A DNA stretch of 64,000 nucleotides from Nomia melanderi (Eukaryota; Arthropoda; Insecta; Hymenoptera; Halictidae). This document shows positions 13,277 to 25,735 of the stretch, one piece after another. Every line of letters starts with the position of its first letter. Position 1 is the first letter of the stretch. The position numbers were made by a program, and so were the translations under genes. The stretch spans positions 372,001 through 436,000 of the forward strand of contig NW_027475140.1 in NCBI RefSeq assembly GCF_051020985.1, in the 5' to 3' direction. The notes beneath the pieces are model-generated. The model was not told where the DNA came from and did not search any database. It was given only the letters and a program-made list of their open reading frames with translations.

Positions 13277-14485
13277 CCAGATATATACTGGATTTTCCCC
13301 TGTCACTGAGTGTCCGGCCCCATGAGACTGTGGTTTTCTCGGACCCTGGTTGTCCGAGGTCGTTCCCGCTGCACAGATTCATGCGCCAGGGCCTCCTACA
13401 GACAATGCACTTTGATTTATTGCGCTATCTGTAATAGCACCCGAGATATCACCAGATCTATATTGGATTTTCCCCTGACCCTGAGTGTCCGGCCCCATGA
13501 GACGGTCGTTTTCTCGGCCCCTGGTGGTCCGAGGTCGTTCCCACTGCACAGATTCATGCGCCAGGGCCTCCTACAGACAATGCACTTTGATTTATTGCGC
13601 TATCTGTAATAGCACCCGAGATATCACCAGATATATATTGGACTTTCCCCTGACCCTGAGTGTCCGGCCGCATGAGACTGTGGTTTTCTCGGCCCCTGGT
13701 GGTCCGAGGTCCTTGCCGCTGCACAGATTCATGCGCCAGGGCCTCCTACAGACAATGCACTTTGATTTATTGCGCTATCTGTAATAGCACCCGAGATATC
13801 ACCAGATATATATTGGATTTTTCACTGACCCTGAGTGTGCGGCCCCATGAGACGGTGTTTTTCTCGGACCCTGGTGGTCCGAGGTCGTTCCCGCTGCACA
13901 AATCCATGCGCCAGGGCCTCCTGCAGATAATACACTTTGATTTATTGCGCTTTCTGTAATAGCACCCGAGATATCACCGGATATATATTGGATTTTTCCC
14001 AGACCCTGAGTGTCCGGCCCCATGAGACGGTGGTTGTCTCGGCCCCTGGGGGTCCGAGGTCGTTCCCGCTGCACAGATTCATGCACTAGGGCCTCCTACA
14101 GACAATGCACTTTGATTTATTGCGCTATCTGTAATAGCACCCGAGATATCACCAGATATATATTGGATTTTTCACTGACCCTGAGCGTCCGGCCCCATGA
14201 GACGGTCGTTTTCTCGGCCCCTAGTGGTCCGAGGTCGTTCCCGCTGCAGAGGTTCATGCGCCAGGGTCTCCTACAGACAATGCACTTTGATTTATTGCGC
14301 TATGTGTAATAGCACCCGAGATATCACCAGATATATATTGGATTTTTCACTGACCCTGAGTGTCCGGCCCCATGAGACTGTAGTTTTCTCGGCCCCTGGT
14401 GGTCCGAGGTCGTTCCCGCTGGACAGATGCATGCGCCAGGGCCTCCTGCAGATAATTCACTTTGGTTTATTGCGCTATCTCTAAT

Positions 14486-15009
14486 AGCACCCGACATATC
14501 ACCAGATATATATAGCATTTTTCCCTGACCCTGAGTGTCCGGCCCCATGAGACGGTGGTTTTCTCGGCCCCTGGTGGTCCGAGGTCGTTCCCGCGGCACA
14601 GATTCATGCGCCAGGGCCTCCTGCATATAATTCACTTTGGTTTATTGCGCTATCTCTAATAGCAGCCGAGATATCACCAGATATATATTGGATTTTGCCC
14701 TTACCCTGAGTGTCCGGCCCCATGAGACTGTGGTTTTCTTATCCCTGGTGTTCCGAGGTCGTTGCCGCTTCACAGATTCATGCGCCAGGGCCTCCTACAG
14801 ACAATGCACTTTGATTTATTGCGCTATCTGTAATAGCACCCGAGATATCACCAGATATATTTTTGATTTTTCCCTGACCCTGAGTGTCCGGCCCCATGAG
14901 ACGGTGGTTGTCTCGGCCCCTGGTGGTCCGAGGTCGTTCCCGCTGCACAGATTCATGCGCCAGGGCCTCCTACAGACAATGCACTTTGATTTATTGCGCT
15001 ATCTGTAAT
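14486..15009 (+). repeat. Linking monomers 14.5-15.0 kb
   Basis: The first monomer (14486-14660) shares the rare CCCGACATATCACC and a GCATTTTTCCC change with the monomer at 6086-6260, exactly 48 monomers away, and adds CCCGCGGCAC and GCATATAATT. The second contains the only one-base loss in the window. The third carries ATATTTTTGATTTTTCC, shared with the 8-mer copies at 10.3 and 11.7 kb. Confidence 0.7.
14737..14746 (+). other. One-base deletion with clustered substitutions
   Basis: TTTTCTTATCCCTGG stands where monomers normally read TTTTCTCGGCCCCTGG. The stretch is one base shorter and has several substitutions together, moving the monomer phase by -1 from here to 53.6 kb. No second copy was seen. 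It also removes the left arm of the palindrome in this unit. Confidence 0.88.
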
Positions 15010-16685
15010 AGCACCCGAGATATCAGCAGATATATATTGGATTTTTCACTGACCCTGAGTATCCGGCCCCATGAGACGGTAGTTTTCTCGGCCCCTGGTG
15101 ATCCGAGGTCGTTCCCGCTGCACAGATTCATGCGCCAGGGCCTCCTGCAGATAATTCACTTTGGTTTATTGCGCTATCTCTAATAGCACCCGAGATATAA
15201 CCAGATATATATTGGATTTTCCCCTGACCCTGAGTGTCCGGCCCCATGAGACTGTGGTTTTCTCGGCCCCTGGTGGTCCGAGGTTGTTCCCGCTGCACAG
15301 ATTCATGCGCGAGGGCCTCCTACAGACAATGCACTTTGATTTATTGCTCTATCTGTAATAGCACCCGAGATATCACCACATATATATTGGATTTTTCACT
15401 GACCCTGAGTGTCCGGCCCCATGAGACGGTGGTTTTCTCGGTCCCTGGTGTTCCGAGGTCGTTCCCGCTGCACAGATTCATGCGCCAGGGCCTCCTACAG
15501 ACAATGCACATTGATTTATTGCGCTATCTCTAATAGCACCCGAGATATCACCAGATATATATTGGATATTCCCCTGACCCTGAGTGTCCGGCCCCATGAG
15601 ACTGCGGTTTTCTCGGCCCCTGGTGGTCCGAGGTCGATCCCGCAGCACACATTCATGCGCCAGGGCCTCCTGCAGATAATTCACTATGGTTTATTGCGCT
15701 ATCTCCAATAGCACCCGAGATATCACCAGATATATATTGGATTTTCCCCTGACCCTGAGTGTCCGGCCCCATGAGACTGTGGTTTTCTCGGCCCCTGGTG
15801 GTCCGAGGTCGTTCCCGTTGCACAGATTCATGCGCCAGGGCCCCCTGCAGATAATTCACTTTGGTTTATTGCGCTGTCTCTAATAGCACCCGAGATATCA
15901 CCAGATATATATTGGATTTTTCACTGACCCTGAGGGTCCGGCCCCATGAGGCGGTCGTTTTCTCGGCCCCTGGTGGTCCGAGGTCGTTCCCGCTGCACAG
16001 AATCATGCGCCAGGGCCTCCTACAGACAATGCACTTTGATTTATTGCGCTATCTGTAATAGCACCCGAGATATCAGCAGATATATATTGGATTTTTCACT
16101 GACCCTGAGTGTCCGGCCCCATGAGACGGTCGTTTTCTCGGCCCCTGGTGGTCCGAGGTCGTTCCCGCTGCACAGATTCATGCGCCAGGGCCTCCTGCAG
16201 ATAATTCACTTTGGTTTATTGCGCTATCTCTAATAGCACCCGAGATATCACCAGATATATATTGGATTTTCCCCTGACCCTGAGTGTCCGGCCCCATGAG
16301 ACTGTGGTTTTCTCGGCCCCTGGTGGTCCGAGGTTGTTCCCGCTGCACAGATTCATGCGCGAGGGCCTCCTACAGACAATGCACTTTGATTTATTGCTCT
16401 ATCTGTAATAGCACCCGAGATATCACCACATATATATTGGATTTTTCACTGACCCTGAGTGTCCGGCCCCATGAGACGGTGGTTTTCTCGGTCCCTGGTG
16501 TTCCGAGGTCGTTCCCGCTGCACAGATTCATGCGCCAGGGCCTCCTACAGACAATGCACATTGATTTATTGCGCTATCTCTAATAGCACCCGAGATATCA
16601 CCAGATATATATTGGATATGCCCCTGACCCTGAGTGTCCGGCCCCATGAGACTGCGGTTTTCTCGGCCCCTGGTGGTCCGAGGTC
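15010..16685 (+). repeat. 6-monomer tandem duplication (1,050 bp offset)
   Basis: About 15010-15635 matches 16060-16685. Shared marks are ATCAGCAGATATA, AGGTTGTTCCC, CATGCGCGAGGGCC, TTGCTCTATCTG and ATGCACATTGATT, in the same order. The match ends where the left copy has TCGATCCCGCAGCACAC and the right has TCGTTCCCGTTGCACAG. Confidence 0.85.
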
Positions 16686-16899
16686 GTTCCCGTTGCACAG
16701 ATCCATGCGCCAGGGCCTCCTGCAGATAATTCACTTTGGTTTATTGCGCTATCTGTAATAGCACCCGAGATATCACCAGATCTATATTGGATTTTCCCCT
16801 GACCCTGAGTGTCCGACCCCATGAGACTGTGGTTTTCTCGGCCCCTGGTGGTCCGAGGTCGTTCCCGTTGCACAGATCCATGCGCCAGGGACTCCTGCA

Positions 16900-18000
16900 G
16901 ATAATTCACTTTCGTTCATTGCGCTATCTCTAATAGCACCCGAGATATCACCAGATATATATTGGATTTTTCACTGACCCTGAGCGTCCGGCCCCATGAG
17001 ACTGTGGTTTTCTCGGCCCCTGGTGGTCCGAGGTCGTTCCCGCTGCACAGGTTCATGCGCCAGGGTCTCCTACAGACAATGCACTTTGATTTATTGCGCT
17101 ATCTGTAATAGCACCCGAGATATCACCACATATATATTGGATTTTTCACTGACCCTGAGTGTCCGGCCCCATGAGACGGTGGTTTTCTCGGTTCCTGGTG
17201 TTCCGAGGTCGTTCCCGCTGCACAGATTCATGCGCCAGGGCCTCCTACAGACAATGCACTTTGATTTATTGCGCTATCTCTAATAGCACCAGAGATATCA
17301 CCAGATCTATATTGGATTTTCCCCTGACCCTGAGTGTCCGGCCCCATGAGACTATGGTTTTCTCGGCCCCTGGTGGTCCGAGGACGTTCCCGTTGCGCAG
17401 ATTCATGCGCAAGGGCCTCCTGCAGATAATTCACTTTGGTTTATTGCGCTATCTGTAATAGCACCCGAGATATCACCAGATCTAAATTGGATTTTCCCCT
17501 GACCCTGAGTGTCCGGCACCATGAGACTGTGGTTTTCTCGGCCCCTGGTGGTCCGGGGTCGATCCCGTTGCACAGATTCATGCGCCAGGGCCTCCTGCAG
17601 ATAATTCACTTTGGTTTATTGCGCTATCTCTAATAGCACCCGAGATATCACCAGATATATATTGGATTTTTCACTGACCCTGAGCGTCCGGCCCCATGAG
17701 ACTGTGGTTTTCTCGGCCCCTGGTGGTCCGAAGTCGTTCCCGCTGCACAGGTTCATGCGCCAGGGTCTCCTACAGACAATGCACTTTGATTTATTGCGCT
17801 ATCTGTAATAGCACCCGAGATATCACCACATATATATTGGATTTTTCACTGACCCTGAGTGTCCGGCCCCATGAGACGGTGGTTTTCTCGGTCCCTGGTG
17901 TTCCGAGGTCGTTCCCGCTGCACAGATTCATGCGCCAGGGCCTCCTACAGACAATGCACTTTGATTTATTGCGCTATCTCTAATAGCACCCGAGTTATCA
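16900..18000 (+). repeat. 4-monomer duplication (700 bp offset)
   Basis: About 16930-17300 matches 17630-18000: both have TGAGCGTCCGGCC with GACTGTGG, CACAGGTTCATGCGCCAGGGTCTCC (two adjoining marks) and then ATCACCACATATA followed by a GGTGTTCCGAGG monomer. Between them lie two BglII-type monomers (17311 and 17485). This four-monomer theme returns at 19.97, 21.2 and 55.5 kb. Confidence 0.75.
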
Positions 18001-19219
18001 CCAGATATATATTGGATTTTCCCCTGACCCTGAGTGTCCGGTCCCATGAGACTATGGTTTTCTCGGCCCCTGGTGGTCCGAGGTCGTTCCCGTTGCACAG
18101 ATTCATGCGCCAGGGCCTCCTGCAGATAACTCACTTTGGTTTATTGCGCTATCTCTAATAGCACCCGAGGTATCACCAGATATATATTGGATTTTTCCCT
18201 GACCCTGAGTGTCCGGCCCCATGAGACGGTGGTTTTCTCGGCCCCTGGTGGTCCGCGGTCGTTCCCGCTGCACAGATTCATGCGCCAGGGCCTCCTGCAG
18301 ATAATTCACTTTCGTTTATTGCGCTATCTCTAATAGCACCCGAGACATCACCAGATATATATTGGATTTTTCCCTTACCCTGAGTGTCCGGCCCCATGAG
18401 ACGGTGGTTTTCTCGGCCCCTGGTGGTCCTAGGTCGTTCCCGCTGCACAGATGCATGCGCCAGGGCCTCCTGCAGACAATGCACTTTGATTTATTGCGCT
18501 ATCTGTAATAGCGCCCGAGATATCACCAGATATATATTTTATTTTTCCCTGACCCTGAGTGTCCGCCCCCATGAGACTGCGGTTTTCTCGGCCCCTGGTG
18601 GTCCGAGGTCGTTCCCGCTGCACACATTCATGCGCCAGGGCCTCCTACAGACAATGCACTTCGATTTATTGCTCTATCTGTAATAGCACCCGAGATATCA
18701 CCAGATATATATTGGATTTTCCCCTGTCCCTGAGTGTCCGGCCCCATGAGACTATGGTTTTCTCGGCCCCTGGTGGTCCGAGGTCGTTCCCGTTGCACAG
18801 ATTCATGCGCCAGGGCCTCCTGCAGATAACTCACTTTGGCTTATTGCGCTATCTCTAATAGCACCCGAGGTATCACCAGATATATATTGGATTTTTCCCT
18901 GACCCTGAGTGTCCGGCCCCATGAGACGGTGGTTTTCTCGGCCCCTGGTGGTCCGAGGTCGTTCCCGCTGCACAGATTCATGCGCCAGGGCCTCCTACAG
19001 ACAATGCACTTTGATTTATTACGCTATCTGTAATAGCACCCGAGATATCAGCAGATATATATTGGATTTTTCACTGACCCTGAGTGTCCGGCCCCATGAG
19101 ACGGTCGTTTTCTCGGCCCCTGGTGGTCCGCGGTCGTTCCCGCTGCACAGATTCATGCGCCAGGGCCTCCTGCATATAATTCACTTTGGTTTATTGCGCT
19201 ATCTCTAATAGCACCCGAG

Positions 19220-21545
19220 ATATCAGCAGATATATATTGGATTTTACCCTGACCCTGAGTGTCCGGCCCCATGAGACTGTGCTTTTCTCGGCCCCTGGTG
19301 GTCCGAGGTCGTTCCCGCTGCACAGATCCATGCGCCAGGGCCTCCTACAGACAATGCACTTTGATTTATTGCGCTATCTGTTATAGCACCCGAGATATCA
19401 CCAGATATATATTGGATTTTACCCTGACCCTGAGTGTCCGGCCCCATGAGACGGTCGTTGTCTCGGCCCCTGGAGGTCCGAGGACGTTCCCGCTGCACAG
19501 ATTCATGCGCCAGGGCCTCCTACAGGTAATGCACTTTGATTTATTGCGCTATGTGTAATAGCAGCCGAGATATCACCAGATCTATATTGGATTTTCCCCT
19601 GACCCTGAGTGTCCGGCCCCATGAGACTGTGGTTTTCTCGACCCCTGGTGGTCCGAGGACGTTCCCGTTGCACAGATTCATGCGCAAGGGCCTCCTGCAG
19701 ATAATTCACTTTGGTTTATTGCGCTATCTGTAATAGCACCCGAGATATCACCAGATCTATATTGGATTTTCCCCTGACCCTGAGTGTCCGGCCCCATGAG
19801 ACTGTGGTTTTCTCGGCCCCTGGTGGTCCGGGGTCGTTCCCGCTGCACAGATTCATGCGCCAGGGCCTCCTGCAGATAATTCACTTTGGTTTATTGCGCT
19901 ATCTCTAATAGCACCCGAGATATCACCAGATATATATTGGATTTTTCACTGACCCTGAGCGTCCGGCCCCATGAGACTGTGGTTTTCTCGGCCCCTGGTG
20001 GTCCGAGGTCGTTCCCGCTGCACAGGTTCATGCGCCAGGGTCTCCTACAGGCAATGCACTTTGATTTATTGCGCTATCTGTAATAGCACCCGAGATATCA
20101 CCACATATATATTGGATTTTTCACTGACCCTGAGTGTCCGGCCCCATGAGACGGTGGTTTTCTCGGTCCCTGGTGTTCCGAGGTCGTTCCCGCTGCACAG
20201 ATTCATGCGCCAGGGCCTCCTACAGACAATGCACTTTGATTTATTGCGCTATCTCTAATAGCACCCGAGATATCACCAGATATATATTGGATTTTCCCCT
20301 GACCCTGAGTGTCCGGCCCCATGAGACTGTGCTTTTCTCGGCCCCTGGTGGTCCGCGGTTGTTCCCGCTGCACAGATTCATGCGCCAGGGCCTCCTGCAT
20401 ATAATTCACTTTGGTTTATTGCGCTATCTCTAATAGCACCCGAGATATCACCAGATATATATTGGATTTTACCCTGACCCTGAGTGTCCGGCCCCATGAG
20501 ACTGTGCTTTTCTCGGCCCCTGGTGGTCCGAGGTCGTTCCCGCTGCACAGATCCATGCGCCAGGGCCTCCTACAGACAATGCACTTTGATTTATTGCGCT
20601 ATCTGTTATAGCACCCGAGATATCACCAGATATATATTGGATTTTACCCTGACCCTGAGTGTCCGGCCCCATGAGACGGTCGTTGTCTCGGCCCCTGGAG
20701 GTCCGAGGACGTTCCCGCTGCACAGATTCATGCGCCAGGGCCTCCTACAGGTAATGCACTTTGATTTATTGCGCTATCTGTAATAGCAGCCGAGATATCA
20801 CCAGATCTATATTGGATTTTCCCCTGACCCTGAGTGTCCGGCCCCATGAGACTGTGGTTTTCTCGGCCCCTGGTGGTCCGAGGACGTTCCCGTTGCACAG
20901 ATTCATGCGCAAGGGCCTCCTGCAGATAATTCACTTCGGTTTATTGCGCTATCTGTAATAGCACCCGAGATATCACCAGATCTATATTGGATTTTCCCCT
21001 GACCCTGAGTGTCCGGCCCCATGAGACTGTGGTTTTCTCGGCCCCTGGTGGTCCGGGGTCGTTCCCGTTGCACAGATTCATGCGCCAGGGCCTCCTGCAG
21101 ATAATTCACTTTGGTTTATTGCGCTATCTCTAATAGCACCCGAGATATCACCAGATATATATTGGATTTTTCACTGACCCTGAGCGTCCGGCCCCATGAG
21201 ACTGTGGTTTTCTCGGCCCCTGGTGGTCCGAGGTCGTTCCCGCTGCACAGGTTCATGCGCCAGGGTCTCCTACAGACAATGCACTTTGATTTATTGCGCT
21301 ATCTGTAATAGCACCCGAGATATCACCACATATATATTGGATTTTTCACTGACCCTGAGTGTCCGGCCCGATGAGACGGTGGTTTTCTCGGTCCCTGGTG
21401 TTCCGAGGTCGTTCCCGCTGCACAGATTCATGCGCCAGGGCCTCCTACAGACAATGCACTTTGATTTATTGCGCTATCTCTAATAGCACCCGAGATATCA
21501 CCAGATATATATTGGATTTTCCCCTGACCCTGAGTGTCCGGCCCC
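19220..21545 (+). repeat. 7-monomer tandem duplication (1,225 bp)
   Basis: About 19220-20320 matches 20445-21545. Ordered shared marks: GTGCTTTTCTCGG, CACAGATCCATGCG, CTGTTATAGC, CGTTGTCTCGG with GGAGGTCCGAGGACG, CTACAGGTAATGC, a pair of AGATCT monomers with CATGCGCAAGGGCC in the first, then the TGAGCGTCC and GGTGTTCCG monomers. Confidence 0.87.
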
Positions 21546-22709
21546 ATGAGACTATGGTTTTCTCGGCCCCTGGTGGTCCGAGGTCGTTCCCGTTGCACAG
21601 ATTCATGCGCCAGGGCCTCCTGCAGATAACTCACTTTGGTTTATTGCGCTATCTCTAATAGCACCCGCGATATCACCAGATATATATTGGATTTTTCCTT
21701 GACCCTGAGTGTCCGGCCCCATGAGACGGTGGTTTTCTCGGCCCCTGGTGGTCCGCGGTCGTTCCCGCTGCACAGATTCATGCGCCAGGGCCTCCTGCAG
21801 ATAAATCACTTTCGTTTATTGCGCTATCTCTAATAGCACCCGAGACATCACCAGATATATATTGGATTTTTCCCTTACCCTGAGTGTCCGGCCCCATGAG
21901 ACGGTGGTTTTCTCGGCCCCTGGTGGTCCTAGGTCGTTTCCGCTGCACAGATGCATGCGCCAGGGCCTCCTGCAGACAATGCACTTTGATTTATTGCGCT
22001 ATCTGTAATAGCACCCGAGATATCACCACATATATATTGGATTTTTCACTGACCCTGAGTGTCCGGCCCGATGAGACGGTGGTTTTCTCGGTCCCTGGTG
22101 TTCCGAGGTCGTTCCCGCTGCACAGATTCATGCGCCAGGGCCTCCTATAGACAATGCACTTTGATTTATTGCGCTATCTCTAATAGCACCCGAGATATCA
22201 CCAGATATATATTGGATTTTCCCCTGACCCTGAGTGTCCGGCCCCATGAGACTATGGTTTTCTCGGCCCCTGGTGGTCCGAGGTCGTTCCCGTTGCACAG
22301 ATTCATGCGCCAGGGCCTCCTGCAGATAACTCACTTTGGTTTATTGCGCTATCTCTAATAGCACCCGAGATATCACCAGATATATATTGGATTTTTCCTT
22401 GACCCTGAGTGTCCGGCCCCATGAGACGGTGGTTTTCTCGGCCCCTGGTGGTCCGCGGTCGTTCCCGCTGCACAGATTCATGCGCCAGGGCCTCCTGCAG
22501 ATAAATCACTTTCGTTTATTGCGCTATCTCTAATAGCACCCGAGACATCACCAGATATATATTGGATTTTTCCCTTACCCTGAGTGTCCGGCCCCATGAG
22601 ACGGTGGTTTTCTCGGCCCCTGGTGGTCCTAGGTCGTTTCCGCTGCACAGATGCATGCGCCAGGGCCTCCTGCAGACAATGCACTTTGATTTATTGCGCT
22701 ATCTGTAAT
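21310..22709 (+). repeat. 4-monomer tandem duplication (700 bp x 2)
   Basis: 21310-22009 and 22010-22709 match nearly base for base. Diagnostic marks are GGCCCGATGAGACGG, ATAAATCACTTTCG, CGAGACATCACC with CCCTTACCC, and GGTCCTAGGTCGTTTCC. Differences include CCCGCGATATC (21666) against CCCGAGATATC and CTACAG against CTATAG at 22147. The older parent block lies at 17.8-18.7 kb, 24 monomers from the right copy. The adjacent 22710-23410 holds four further monomers of the same families. Confidence 0.88.
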
Positions 22710-23410
22710 AGCGCCCGAGATATCACCAGATATATATTTTATTTTTCCCTGACCCTGAGTGTCCGGCCCCATGAGACTGCGGTTTTCTCGGCCCCTGGTG
22801 GTCCGAGGTCGTTCCCGCTGCACACATTCATGCGCCAGGGCCTCCTACAGACAATGCACTTTGATTTATTGCTCTATCTGTAATAGCACCCGAGATATCA
22901 CCAGATATATATTGGATTTTCCCCTGTCCCTGAGTGTCCGGCCCCATGAGACTGTGGTTTTCTCGGCCCCTGGTGGTCCGAGGTCGTACCCGCTGCACAG
23001 ATTCATGCGCCAGGGCCTCCTACAGACAATGCACTTTGATTTATTGCGCTATCTGTAATAGCACCCGAGATATCAGCAGATATATATTGGATTTTCCCCT
23101 GACCCTGAGTGTCCGGCCCCATGAGACGGTCGTTTTCTCGGCCCCTGGTGGTCCGCGGTCGTTCCCGCTGCACAGATTCATGCGCCAGGGCCTCCTGCAT
23201 ATAATTCACTTTGGTTTATTGCGCTATCTCTAATAGCACCCGAGATATCACCAGACATATATTGGATTTTTCCCTGACCCTGAGTGTCCGGCCCCATGAG
23301 ACGGTGGTTTTCTCGGCCCCTGGTGGTCCGCGGTCGTTCCCGCTGCACAGATTCATGCGCCAGGGCCTCCTGCAGATAATTCACTTTCGTTTATTGCGCT
23401 ATCTCTAATA

Positions 23411-25735
23411 GCACCCGAGACATCACCAGATATATATTGGATTTTTCCCTTACCCTGAGTGTCCGGCCCCATGAGACGGTGGTTTTCTCGGCCCCTGGTG
23501 GTCCTAGGTCGTTCCCGCTGCACAGATGCATGCGCCAGGGCCTCCTGCAGATAATTCCCTTTGGCTTATTGCGCTATCTCTAATAGCGCCCGAGATATCA
23601 CCAGATATATATTGGATTTTTCCCTGACCCTGAGTGTCCGGCCCCATGAGACTGCGGTTTTCTCGGCCCCTGGTGGTCCGAGGTCGTTCCCGCTGCACAC
23701 ATTCATGCGCCAGGGCCTCCTACAGACAATGCACTTTGATTTATTGCTCTATCTGTAATAGCACCCGAGATATCACCAGATATATATTGGATTTTCCCCT
23801 GACCCTGAGTGTCCGGCCCCATGAGACTGTGCTTTTCTCGGCCCCTGGTGGTCCGAGGTCGTTCCCGCTGCACAGATTCATGCGCCAGGGCCTCCTACAG
23901 ACAATGCACTTTGATTTATTGCGCTATCTGTTATAGCACCCGAGATATCACCAGATATATATTGGATTTTACCCTGACCCTGAGTGTCCGGCCCCATGAG
24001 ACGGTCGTTGTCTCGGCCCCTGGAGGTCCGAGGACGTTCCCGCTGCACAGATTCACGCGCCAGGGCCTCCTACAGGTAATGCACTTTGATTTATTGCGCT
24101 ATCTGTAATAGCAGCCGAGATATCACCAGATCTATATTGGATTTTCCCCTGACCCTGAGCGTCCGGCCCCATGAGACTGTGGTTTTCTCGGCCCCTGGTG
24201 GTCCGAGGACGTTCCCGTTGCACAGATTCATGCGCAAGGGCCTCCTGCAGATAATTCACTTTGGTTTATTGCGCTATCTGTAATAGCACCCGAGACATCA
24301 CCAGATATATATTGGATTTTTCCCTTACCCTGAGTGTCCGGCCCCATGAGACGGTGGTTTTCTCGGCCCCTGGTGGTCCTAGGTCGTTCCCGCTGCACAG
24401 ATGCATGCGCCAGGGCCTCCTGCAGATAATTCCCTTTGGCTTATTGCGCTATCTCTAATAGCGCCCGAGATATCACCAGATATATATTGGATTTTTCCCT
24501 GACCCTGAGTGTCCGGCCCCATGAGACTGCGGTTTTCTCGGCCCCTGGTGGTCCGAGGTCGTTCCCGCTGCACACATTCATGCGCCAGGGCCTCCTACAG
24601 ACAATGCACTTTGATTTATTGCTCTATCTGTAATAGCACCCGAGATATCACCAGATATATATTGGATTTTCCCCTGACCCTGAGTGTCCGGCCCCATGAG
24701 ACTGTGGTTTTCTCGGCCCCTGGTGGTCCGAGGTCGTTCCCGCTGCACAGATTCATGCGCCAGGGCCTCCTACAGACAATGCACTTTGATTTATTGCGCT
24801 ATCTGTTATAGCACCCGAGATATCACCAGATATATATTGGATTTTACCCTGACCCTGAGTGTCCGGCCCCATGAGACGGTCGTTGTCTCGGCCCCTGGTG
24901 GTCCGAGGTCGTTCCCGCTGCACAGATTCACGCGCCAGGGCCTCCTACAGGTAATGCACTTTGATTTATTGCGCTATCTGTAATAGCAGCCGAGATATCA
25001 CCAGATCTATATTGGATTTTCCCCTGACCCTGAGCGTCCGGCCCCATGAGACTGTGGTTTTCTCGGCCCCTGGTGGTCCGAGGACGTTCCCGTTGCACAG
25101 ATTCATGCGCAAGGGCCTCCTGCAGATAATTCACTTTGGTTTATTGCGCTATCTGTAATAGCACCCGAGACATCACCAGATATATATTGGATTTTTCCCT
25201 TACCCTGAGTGTCCGGCCCCATGAGACGGTGGTTTTCTCGGCCCCTGGTGGTCCTAGGTCGTTCCCGCTGCACAGATGCATGCGCCAGGGCCTCCTGCAG
25301 ATAATTCCCTTTGGCTTATTGCGCTATCTCTAATAGCGCCCGAGATATCACCAGATATATATTGGATTTTTCCCTGACCCTGAGTGTCCGGCCCCATGAG
25401 ACTGCGGTTTTCTCGGCCCCTGGTGGTCCGAGGTCGTTCCCGCTGCACACATTCATGCGCCAGGGCCTCCTACAGACAATGCACTTTGATTTATTGCTCT
25501 ATCTGTAATAGCACCCGAGATATCACCAGATATATATTGGATTTTCCCCTGACCCTGAGTGTCCGGCCCCATGAGACTGTGGTTTTCTCGGCCCCTGGTG
25601 GTCCGAGGTCGTTCCCGCTGCACAGATTCATGCGCCAGGGCCTCCTACAGACAATGCACATTGATTTATTGCGCTATCTGTTATAGCACCCGAGATATCA
25701 CCAGATATATATTGGATTTTACCCTGACCCTGAGT
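23411..25735 (+). repeat. 5-monomer tandem repeat, about 2.6 copies (875 bp)
   Basis: Units start at 23411, 24286 and 25161 (exact 875-bp steps), each opening with GCACCCGAGACATCACC and CCCTTACCC. Order within the unit: a CCTAGG monomer with TGCATGCG, a GACTGCGG monomer with CACACATTC and TTGCTCTATC, a CTGTTATAGC monomer, a CTACAGGTAATGC monomer, and an AGATCT monomer with GCGCAAGGG. The third unit matches only to about 25.7 kb. Small differences separate units, such as GTGCTTTTC in the first against GTGGTTTTC in the others. Confidence 0.9.

Larger units (their letters stand above)
7885..14485 (+). repeat. Large duplication (26-28 monomers) with nested 8-mer
   Basis: Block 7885-8373 matches 12785-13273 at offset 4,900 (28 monomers). 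Block 8711-9935 matches 13261-14485 at offset 4,550 (26 monomers). The two monomers at about 8361-8710 are therefore missing from the right copy. Shared marks: CCAGATATATACTGGATTTTCCCCTGTCACTGAG split over two neighbouring stretches, GTCCTTGCCGC, CACAAATCCATGCG, ATCACCGGATATA and CATGCACTAGGGCC. The interval between the two copies is filled by an 8-monomer tandem duplication. Confidence 0.85.

Noticed and set aside
14637..15008. Longest open frame, 123 codons
   Set aside because: It exists only because the one-base loss near 14740 joins two frames of neighbouring monomers. No other coding feature.
23411..25735. CRISPR-like regular repetition
   Set aside because: There are no unique spacers between short repeats; the whole 175-bp unit repeats, with no cas genes.
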